From Pseudomonadota bacterium (lineage in GTDB: Bacteria; Pseudomonadota; Alphaproteobacteria; Rhizobiales; Rhizobiaceae), in contig JAEWDP010000112.1 in NCBI GenBank assembly GCA_023390055.1, positions 1-15,432 on the forward strand: a stretch of 15,432 nucleotides of DNA, written 5' to 3'. The notes under the pieces are model-generated. The model ran no database searches. It was not told where the DNA came from and saw nothing but the letters and a program-made list of their open reading frames with translations. This document shows, in pieces, positions 7,533-13,234 of the stretch; the stretch's first letter is position 1, and every line of letters begins with the position of its first letter. The translations under genes and the position numbers were made by a program.

Positions 7533-7558
7533 GACAGGCCTGTCGAGGCAGGCCTGTC
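7533..7558 (-). repeat. Intercistronic perfect hairpin between tctC and tctB
   Basis: GACAGGCCTG (7533-7542) and CAGGCCTGTC (7549-7558) are exact reverse complements with a 6-base loop. The same segment is also nearly a tandem duplication of a 14-bp unit (7535-7548 and 7549-7561, sharing CAGGCCTGTCGAG). No U-run follows in the direction of transcription, so full termination is unlikely. A 3' stabilising hairpin for the tctC message, giving excess binding protein over the membrane subunits, is the usual role for such structures. Confidence 0.7.
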
Positions 7559-7577
7559 GAGTTCATCGAGAGCGGGG

Positions 7578-8543
7578 CTACTTCGCCAGACCGATCGCCT
7601 TCATCGTTGCTCCGAAGTTGGCATCGTTCGTTGCCATGAAGTCTCCGAACTCCTCACCAGGCAGGAAGGTCGCTCCGAAACCTTGGGCCCCCAGGAACTC
7701 GTGATATTCGTTGCTCTGGAAGATGCTATCAAGAGCCGCAATCAAGCGGTCACGGATGTCGTCCGGCAGACCTTGAGGTGCAACGATGCCGCGCCATGCA
7801 CCAAACTCCCAGTCAGACCCGGTCTCTTCTTTGAGCGTGGGGACGTCCGGAAACAGCGTGGAGCGCTCGCTGCTCATATAGGCCAAAGACTTGACGCGTC
7901 CGGCCTCGATCAACGCCCGCGCTTCGACCAGTGAAGACGGAACGATATCGGTGCCACCGGCGAGAAGTTCCTGAAGACCGCTGGCTGCACCATCGCTCGG
8001 AACCCAGGTGACCAGTGAGGGATCGATGCCCTCGGCATTGAGCATGCCCGCAATTGCGACATGCCAGCTTGACCCTTGGCCGCTGCCGGTTGCCCGGAAC
8101 GTCGCCGGCGGTGACGTCTTGATAGCCTCGAGCAATTCGCCAAGGTTCTGGTATTCTGAGTCGGCGGCCACCTGCACGCCAGCGGGATCCTGGTTCATCA
8201 AGGCGAGCGGAGTATAGACTGTGTAGTCCAGTTCTGTCAGTCCGAGCCAGTGCATCAGGTTTACCTCGGTGGTCGCGAGACCGATGGTATAACCATCCGG
8301 CTCGGCGTCTGCGATCGCTGAGTGACCTACAACGCCTGAGCCACCGGTCCGATTGACCACATTGACGGGTTGCCCCAGCTCCTTTTCCAGTCCGACTGCG
8401 ATCACGCGCGCCACGGCATCGGTTCCGCCACCTGCCCCCCAAGCGAGGTACAGGGTAAGCGGTCGGTCAGGATAATCTGCCCATGCAGGAATTGCTGTCA
8501 TTGAAAGCAGAATGGCTGCAATTAAACCTTGTCGAAGTTTCAT
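7578..8543 (-). CDS. tctC: Tripartite tricarboxylate transporter substrate-binding protein TctC
   Basis: The 321-residue protein is a periplasmic TTT binding protein (Bug/TctC family). It has a Sec signal peptide at residues 1-22 (MKLRQGLIAAILLSMTAIPAWA, charged then hydrophobic, AWA before the cut) followed by the standard mature start DYPDRPLTLYLAWGAGGGTDAVAR. The GAGGGTD loop (37-42) is where family members contact the ligand carboxylate. Later family segments are VVNRTGGSGVVGHSAIADAEPDGYTIG and KSLAYMSSERS. ATG 8543 has a strong GGGAGG site about six bases upstream. It is 103 bp after the SDR gene and the first of the three transporter genes. Ligand identity is not predictable from these motifs; the catabolic neighbours suggest an oxidisable hydroxy or keto acid, possibly aromatic. 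Confidence 0.94.
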   Translation of the reverse strand: MKLRQGLIAAILLSMTAIPAWADYPDRPLTLYLAWGAGGGTDAVARVIAVGLEKELGQPVNVVNRTGGSGVVGHSAIADAEPDGYTIGLATTEVNLMHWLGLTELDYTVYTPLALMNQDPAGVQVAADSEYQNLGELLEAIKTSPPATFRATGSGQGSSWHVAIAGMLNAEGIDPSLVTWVPSDGAASGLQELLAGGTDIVPSSLVEARALIEAGRVKSLAYMSSERSTLFPDVPTLKEETGSDWEFGAWRGIVAPQGLPDDIRDRLIAALDSIFQSNEYHEFLGAQGFGATFLPGEEFGDFMATNDANFGATMKAIGLAK

Positions 8544-8646
8544 TTATTCCTCCCAGAAATAGAAAGCTATGTTGTCATAGGTATTGCGTTGTTTTCTGTT
8601 CCTCTACCTGTTCTCCTCCGTATTGATCATCGAACGTTCAGGGGCC

Positions 8647-9432
8647 TTACAGACCTCCCGCTATAGTGATGACGGTTCCGGTTACAAACCCGGATCCGGG
8701 AGACGCGAGCCACAACGCCGCCTGTGCAATATCTTCTGGCTCGGCAATGCGGCCCATTGGGGTCAAAGCAGCGATCTTCGCCGGACGCTGAGGGTTTCCT
8801 CCTTCGACATGGATCCGGGTATTCGTGGTCCCCACGCGGATGGCGTTTACCCGAATCCCGTCCGGTGCCAGTTCCTTGCCAGCGCCAGCGGTAATGGTTT
8901 CGACAGCGCCTTTGGATGCTGCATAATGGATATATTCATTTGGACTTCCGAGTGTCGCAGCAAGCGAGGACATGTTGATGATCGTTCCGCCCTTCCCTCC
9001 GTGGCGTACTGCCATCATTCTGGCCGCTTCCTGGATACAGTAGACGACGCCGTATGTATTGACGGCAAAGGTTCTTTCGAGCTCCTCAGGCAAAAGATCT
9101 TCGAGCCGGCAAGCACGGCCGATTATGCCGGCGTTATTCACCAGGCAGGACAGACTTCCAAACGCCTCCTCACAGACAAGAAAGACACGCTCGACGTTTT
9201 CCCGGTCTCCAACATCTCCGGCAACCGCGATGGCTTTTGCACCCACTTCATGGCAATCGGCCACCACTTTTGCGGCGGCCGTGTGGTCGCTTAGATAGTT
9301 GACGCAGACATCAAAGCCCTCTGCAGCAAACAGCCTTGCAGTCGCTGCCCCGATACCATGACTGGCTCCGGTGATGAGCGCGACAGGTCGCGTGTCGTCG
9401 GTCGCCTGTGGCCTTTGGGTGACCTTATACAT
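8647..9432 (-). CDS. SDR-family oxidoreductase, second gene of catabolic operon
   Basis: This is a 261-residue classical short-chain dehydrogenase. TGASHGIG (about 21-28) binds the cofactor, NNAG is at about 99-102, and the catalytic Ser, Tyr and Lys sit in NMSSLAA and IHYAASKGA (Tyr about 170, Lys about 174). The end, GSGFVTGTVITIAGGL, is family-typical. The ATG at 9432 overlaps the stop codon of the upstream dehydrogenase by one base (TGATG), a classic coupling arrangement. An in-frame GTG one codon earlier (9435) is an equally short alternative, so the N-terminus is uncertain by one residue. It resembles sugar- and polyol-type SDRs, but this does not set a substrate. With the preceding dehydrogenase it probably carries out successive oxidations of the imported compound. 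Confidence 0.92.
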   Translation of the reverse strand: MYKVTQRPQATDDTRPVALITGASHGIGAATARLFAAEGFDVCVNYLSDHTAAAKVVADCHEVGAKAIAVAGDVGDRENVERVFLVCEEAFGSLSCLVNNAGIIGRACRLEDLLPEELERTFAVNTYGVVYCIQEAARMMAVRHGGKGGTIINMSSLAATLGSPNEYIHYAASKGAVETITAGAGKELAPDGIRVNAIRVGTTNTRIHVEGGNPQRPAKIAALTPMGRIAEPEDIAQAALWLASPGSGFVTGTVITIAGGL

Positions 9433-10559
9433 CACATCACGCTCTCGAGTATGTCTACATAATCTTGATGCGTAAGGTTCCGTGGGTTGGTCTGATGGCT
9501 GTGATCAGCGAGCGCACGCTCGCAGGTCCACGCAAAAACAGAACGCGTAACACCAAGGTCGGACAATTTTGTCGGCACATTAAGTCGTCGGTTCAGTTCG
9601 TCAAGCGCATCCGCGAGGGACATGCCCTTGGTGTCAGTAACCGCCTCCAACCGTCTGATCTTCTCAGCCGCGGCTGGAGCCGATGCGTTTACCCGAAGAA
9701 CCGGCGGCATGAGGATTGCGTTCAATGTTCCGTGGTGAAGCTTCAGGTCTTTCAGACCGCCGAGTGCGTGGCTCAGAGCATGAACTGCGCCGAGGCCCTT
9801 TTGGAATGTCAGGCCTCCTTGTAACGCCCCCATCATCACCTCTGAGCGCGCCGCAAGATCGGATCCGTCGGCGAAGGCTTTAGGTAGTGCCTCCCAGAGG
9901 CGAGCGAAACCATCCACGGCAATTGCCTCGGCTGGCGGATTGAAACGTGGAGAAAGGTAGGTTTCGATACAATGTGACAGTGCATCAAGACCTGTAGCGG
10001 CAGTGAGCGAAGGGGGCAGCCCCACCGTCATCTCCGGGTCGCAAATGGCGCGACGTGGGATGAGGAACGGGCTGATGAAACCAAGCTTACGTCCATCTTC
10101 AAGCGTGATCAGCGCCGCTCGCCCCACCTCCGAGCCAGTGCCGGCGGTGGTGGGCACTGCCACGAGCGGGGCAACAGCGCTAGTGATCTTCGGGATTCCG
10201 CCAAGTATGGCTGCATACTGTTCCAGGTTCCCAGTATGAGTGGCCAAGAGCGCCACGCCCTTTGCGAGATCGATGGGTGACCCCCCGCCGATGGCGACAA
10301 CGCCATCGCAGTTGTGCTGGCGGTACAAAACCAGCGCCTCCTGGACAGCCGCTTCAGTGGGGTTGGTCGGAACATCGAGAAATGCCGGGGCCGAATTCAG
10401 GAACTGCATCGCCTGACTGTTCAGGAGACCAACGGCCTTTACCCCGTGATCGCTGATCACGAGCGGCTTTGAGACGCCAAGGTCCCGTAGCGTCTCCGCG
10501 AGCGACCCGATGGCGCCCGCCCCAAAATGAATAGTTGTCAGGTAGTTGATGATGTTCAT
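9432..10559 (-). CDS. Iron-containing (group III) alcohol dehydrogenase, first gene of operon
   Basis: The 375-residue protein is a group III alcohol dehydrogenase / maleylacetate-reductase-fold enzyme of normal length. The cofactor loop GGGSPIDLAK is at 91-100 and PTTAGTGSEV at 136-145. The metal ligands expected by comparison with FucO are all present: Asp192 and His196 (TGLDALSHCIE), His264 (HALSHALGG) and His276 (HHGTLNAILMP). Retention of all four argues for a metal-dependent alcohol dehydrogenase rather than a metal-free maleylacetate reductase, although automated tools may call either. ATG 10559 has CGGAG about six bases upstream. It is the promoter-proximal gene of the operon, divergent from the IclR regulator, and ends in a TGATG overlap with the SDR. 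Substrate unknown; a hydroxy acid is plausible given the transporter. Confidence 0.93.
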   Translation of the reverse strand: MNIINYLTTIHFGAGAIGSLAETLRDLGVSKPLVISDHGVKAVGLLNSQAMQFLNSAPAFLDVPTNPTEAAVQEALVLYRQHNCDGVVAIGGGSPIDLAKGVALLATHTGNLEQYAAILGGIPKITSAVAPLVAVPTTAGTGSEVGRAALITLEDGRKLGFISPFLIPRRAICDPEMTVGLPPSLTAATGLDALSHCIETYLSPRFNPPAEAIAVDGFARLWEALPKAFADGSDLAARSEVMMGALQGGLTFQKGLGAVHALSHALGGLKDLKLHHGTLNAILMPPVLRVNASAPAAAEKIRRLEAVTDTKGMSLADALDELNRRLNVPTKLSDLGVTRSVFAWTCERALADHSHQTNPRNLTHQDYVDILESVM

Positions 10560-10681
10560 TTCTGCTCCGGAATCAAGATTGTTTTTGTGATCAGCGAATC
10601 AGGAAACTGCTCTCCGAAGACGGCTTTGCGCGCCTCGAGCGGGATTGATGAAAATGTGACTGGACGTGTAGGTTTTCGCGC
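10556..10681 (-). pseudogene. Startless open frame ending in ATGA at the dehydrogenase start, possible gene remnant
   Basis: On the minus strand a 41-codon frame (…SIPLEARKAVFGEQFPDS…, ending ILIPEQK) runs to a TGA that overlaps the dehydrogenase ATG by four bases (ATGA), as true operon neighbours do. The middle codons favour C or G at the third position like a real gene. The frame has no usable start and is closed by a TGA immediately upstream. Beyond that stop the frame is open again, with an ATG at about 10732 (MNVLSNSSLYPS). It may be the 3' end of a former first gene of the operon, or chance. I do not recognise a family. Confidence 0.25.
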
Positions 10682-11105
10682 TCACGGGCCCAAGCTCACG
10701 GATGGATACAAAGAGCTATTCGATAAGACGTTCATTGATGCCTCCCAGCATGATTTGCCTCGCCGATAGCTCGTCCTCCACACGAAATCTATTGACATTG
10801 CCCACATTATGGACGATCTGTCCATGTTTATGGTCGCCGAGGTTGCGGCCTTTGTCAACCATCATTGGATGGGAAATACCCACTGGCTTTTACGAATGGT
10901 GCAGTTGCGCTCCATCCGGTTAAGGGTCACCATGCAGCGGTGTTATGGAGTAGAAAGGACGACGGTGCCGTGCGTTGGGCGTTATCCAACATGAAATGGA
11001 CGTTTGCGGTTCGGGTTTCGGCGAAATTTTTCTTCGCATGTCGCCGATCAACGGAAAAGAACGAAATCTCCACCAGACATGGTTGGAGAGGGTGAGCGAT
11101 TGACG
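10682..11105. promoter_or_regulatory. Divergent control region between the catabolic operon and iclR-type gene
   Basis: The divergent interval is long (about 545 bp between the two start codons). It holds a perfect palindrome at 10809-10825, a minus-strand TTGACA at 10858-10853 and CATAAA at 10832-10827 spaced 20 bases apart. A TGGG/CCCA repeat lies at 10870-10882, and GCGAA/TTCGC at 11021-11037. The TTGACA-to-CATAAA spacing is longer than the sigma-70 optimum, so the promoter is tentative. A second TTGACA on the plus strand (10792-10797) lacks a good -10. If the minus-strand promoter is right, the operon mRNA has a leader of about 260 bases. Confidence 0.4.
10809..10825. promoter_or_regulatory. 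Perfect palindrome, candidate IclR-family operator
   Basis: ATGGAC (10809-10814) and GTCCAT (10820-10825) are exact reverse complements around GATCT. The length and spacing suit an IclR-type dimer. It lies immediately downstream of a possible minus-strand -10 element (10832-10827), where a bound repressor would block the operon promoter. A partial half-site, ATGGACG, recurs at 10996-11002 near the regulator gene. Confidence 0.5.
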
Positions 11106-11912
11106 ATGAACAAGCACAGTCCCGTTTCCAATGGCAAACCGCTACTACAGTCGGTGCAGGGGACGGCGTCGTTCTCGAAATTCATGACTGTATTGCAGGC
11201 TATTGCGGATAGTCCCGGCAAACTCGATATCGCGAAAGTGACCATGATCGTCCAGTTTCCTCGCGCCACGACGCATCGTATTGTTGCGGGGCTGATTGCT
11301 GAAGGACTTGTGGTCCAGGACCACAATGGTACCTATTCGCTAGGATTCCGGCTAATTCAGTTTGCCTCCCGAACCTGGGAGAGTTCAGATCTCCGCACTG
11401 TCGCGCGCCCCTTCATCGAGGCGCTGCGCAATGCCACGAACGAAACCGTCCACCTGGCGGTGCCGAGCGGCAACGGAATGGCCTACATCGATAAGCTTGA
11501 GAGTCCGAATGCAGTGCGCATGACGACAAGGATCGGTGCCCGCGTGGAGTTTCATTCCACGTCCGTTGGTAAGGCCTACCTCGCCGCGCTTTCGGAGGAA
11601 CGAGCGCGAGAGATCATTTCGACTCTGGAATTGCCGCGCTTCACCAAGTTCACCTTCACTGATCACGTGGCCTTCGCCGAGGAGATTCGCAAGACGCGGG
11701 AGCGCGGCTACTCCTACGATCACGAAGAGAACGAGCTCGACATCCGCTGTTTCGGCAGCATGATCTATGACCGATCTGGTGAACCGGTCGCGGGGGTAAG
11801 CATTAGCATTCCCCTCTATCGGTACAACGAGGAGGATTATGCAGACTATGCTCGAAAGATCAGGGAAACGGCTGCTGCAATCTCCCAAGGACTGGCGATT
11901 GTTGTAAAATAA
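11106..11912 (+). CDS. IclR-family transcriptional regulator
   Basis: From this ATG the protein is 268 residues, normal for IclR. The winged helix-turn-helix spans about residues 22-85 (SKFMTVLQAIADSPGKLDIAK, FPRATTHRIVAGLIAEGLVVQ, TYSLGFRLIQFA). The effector domain follows, with ETVHLAVPSGNGMAYIDKLE, EFHSTSVGKAYLAAL and the C-terminal ENELDIRCFGSMIYDRSGEPVAGVSISIP. Start choice: an in-frame TTG at 11100 has GAGGG seven bases upstream and is a real alternative. ATG 11079 and ATG 11004 are in frame but lack good sites. It diverges from the dehydrogenase-TctCBA-cupin operon and is its obvious candidate regulator, probably responding to the imported acid or an intermediate. Direction of control (repressor or activator) is not evident. 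Confidence 0.92.
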   Translation: MNKHSPVSNGKPLLQSVQGTASFSKFMTVLQAIADSPGKLDIAKVTMIVQFPRATTHRIVAGLIAEGLVVQDHNGTYSLGFRLIQFASRTWESSDLRTVARPFIEALRNATNETVHLAVPSGNGMAYIDKLESPNAVRMTTRIGARVEFHSTSVGKAYLAALSEERAREIISTLELPRFTKFTFTDHVAFAEEIRKTRERGYSYDHEENELDIRCFGSMIYDRSGEPVAGVSISIPLYRYNEEDYADYARKIRETAAAISQGLAIVVK

Positions 11913-11977
11913 ACGCATGCTCGACATCAAACGGACATCTCAGATCATGCGTCTAGCAGCGCGCCATTCCATCGTAA

Positions 11978-11998
11978 AGGATCGGAGGAGCCGATCCT
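11978..11998 (+). repeat. Perfect 8-bp inverted repeat downstream of iclR-type gene
   Basis: AGGATCGG (11978-11985) and CCGATCCT (11991-11998) are exact reverse complements with a 5-base loop, 65 bases after the IclR stop. The stem would be stable, but it is followed by CGGCCATGGG rather than a T-run. It is either a weak or Rho-assisted terminator, or an unrelated palindromic site. Confidence 0.45.
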
Positions 11999-12313
11999 CG
12001 GCCATGGGTGACCACAGGTCTGCGTCGATGGCGCGCGCCGAGAGACCCCGACGAACGTCTGCGTCACAAGGACATCCTGCCTGTGTATCCTGTGCGATCG
12101 TTCATGCGTACCTGTCCTGCTCGGTTCCCGAAAGGTTTTCGAAGGAGCTAAGCCGTCGCATTTTGCGGTGTCGAAGGTCCAACCGAGCGTCCCATCCCGC
12201 CATCGCGACCTCAGTCACTGACTCCAGTTCATCGCGACCCGCACCGTCTCGCGCGAGGATTGACATCCCATTCTGTACTATCTGCACGAATCAGCTGAAT
12301 TGGTTCTTGAGAG
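11999..12313. other. Gene-poor interval, nothing recognised
   Basis: About 315 bases without a supported gene. Open frames exist on both strands (plus from 11917, minus 12102-12287), but neither has a recognisable domain or a clear ribosome-binding site, and they overlap antisense. A TTGACA hexamer near 12259-12265 lacks a well-spaced -10, so I do not call a promoter for the downstream gene. Confidence 0.4.
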
Positions 12314-12940
12314 ATGAAGAAATCCTGGTCCGTTTCGACACTCACTGATTTCGGTCGTGTGCGTTTATCAAAGACATTCTTCATGCGCGACTTTCTGTTT
12401 TCGGACATTGCCTCTATTCACGGGTTCAGCAATTTGCCGGATGATCCGGAGCTGGCGATTATCGCGGGTACGCGCTTGTGTGAAGAATTGCTGGAGCCGT
12501 TGCAACATGCTTTTGGTCGCATTGCGATCCGTTCTGCCTATCGATCTGTCGAAGTAAACGGTTTCGGAAATGAGATGCAGCGCGCCAACAAGGCCGGTTA
12601 CAGTTGTGCATCAAACGAGTCGAGCCTTGCCGGTCACATTTGGGATCGTCGTGACGCTGACGGCTACATGGGTGCCACCGCCTGCATCGTCGTGCCGTCC
12701 TTTTGGGATCGCTTCCAAGTGAAAGGTGATTGGCAGAAACTCGCCTGGTGGATCCATGACCACCTGCCTTACTCTTCTCTCTATTTCTTTCCGACCTATT
12801 GGGCCTTCAACATCAGTTGGCACGAGCAACCAGAGCACTGGATCAAAAGTTATGCTCAACCGATAGGCTTGTTGACAAAGCCAGGCATGGCTAACCATGA
12901 GGGTAATCATGAAAGTATATGGGTGGGAATCTTGCCGTAA
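12314..12940 (+). CDS. Conserved hypothetical protein with peptidase-M15-like features
   Basis: The 208-residue protein resembles a hypothetical family I associate with rhizobial accessory DNA. Visible blocks are FFMRDFLFSDIASIHGFSN, AGTRLCEELLEPLQHAFGRIAIRSAYRS, SSLAGHIWDRRDADGYMGATACIVVP and AFNISWHEQPEHW, then GMANHEGNHE near the end. The order of an IRSAYRS strand, a Ser-x-x-x-His block and a late WHE block recalls M15 D-Ala-D-Ala carboxypeptidases and related endolysins. However, the canonical SxHxxGxAxD metal site is not intact: His108 and His170 remain and the acidic residue is displaced. There is no signal peptide. ATG 12314 has a poor ribosome-binding site (GAGAG abuts it), so the N-terminus is uncertain; Met24 (12383) is no better. 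Catalytic activity should not be assumed. It converges with the coupling-protein gene. Confidence 0.75.
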   Translation: MKKSWSVSTLTDFGRVRLSKTFFMRDFLFSDIASIHGFSNLPDDPELAIIAGTRLCEELLEPLQHAFGRIAIRSAYRSVEVNGFGNEMQRANKAGYSCASNESSLAGHIWDRRDADGYMGATACIVVPSFWDRFQVKGDWQKLAWWIHDHLPYSSLYFFPTYWAFNISWHEQPEHWIKSYAQPIGLLTKPGMANHEGNHESIWVGILP

Positions 12941-13113
12941 TGACAGGTTGCGTAGGATGGTCGGTCGAAATCATCGGCGTGCAACTGGCTGCTATGGAAA
13001 TGTCAACTGAGATCTGCGGTGCAGAGCAAGCTCTTATGGTACTCGCCAGCGGCCGCCATTTCCAGCGCTTCAAACAACGACCTTACGACAGAAGGCATCC
13101 AGGGCGATGGTAG
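12940..13113 (+). CDS. Possible small ORF coupled to the hypothetical gene by TAATG
   Basis: The stop of the preceding gene and an ATG share one base (TAATG), and the frame continues 57 codons (MTGCVGWSVEIIGVQLAAM…GAEQALMVLASGRHFQR…). The middle segment, a short strand followed by GAEQALMVL, faintly recalls DUF982, a small rhizobial family. The Arg/Pro-rich tail does not fit that family and may be out of frame. There is no separate ribosome-binding site beyond possible coupling. A longer in-frame start at 12919 would overlap the upstream gene. Treat as a weak call. Confidence 0.3.
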   Translation: MTGCVGWSVEIIGVQLAAMEMSTEICGAEQALMVLASGRHFQRFKQRPYDRRHPGRW

Positions 13114-13234
13114 GGAATGCAGTTTCCTCCCCCAGATAAAAAAATGCCAGATACAGGAGAATTTGCAGACGCTTGCGAGTACATCAGGCTCGATCGGGTA
13201 GAATGTAGTGGGGCATCTCGGAAAGCGTGGTTCC
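13114..13234. other. Short convergent gap
   Basis: This gap lies between the small plus-strand ORF and the end of the minus-strand coupling-protein gene. It contains a run of seven A (13139-13145; T-run on the minus strand) roughly 90 bases beyond the coupling-protein stop, without a convincing GC hairpin before it. A 60-codon plus-strand frame from 13117 overlaps the coupling-protein gene antisense and is not supported. Confidence 0.3.

Noticed and set aside
11004..11105. Longer IclR start at 11004 or 11079
   Set aside because: The extension is basic and non-conserved and lacks a ribosome-binding site; TTG 11100 remains a possible alternative to ATG 11106.
11917..12348. 143-codon plus-strand frame after the IclR gene
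   Set aside because: Arg/Ser-rich composition, no domain, no ribosome-binding site, and overlap with the start of the next gene in another frame.
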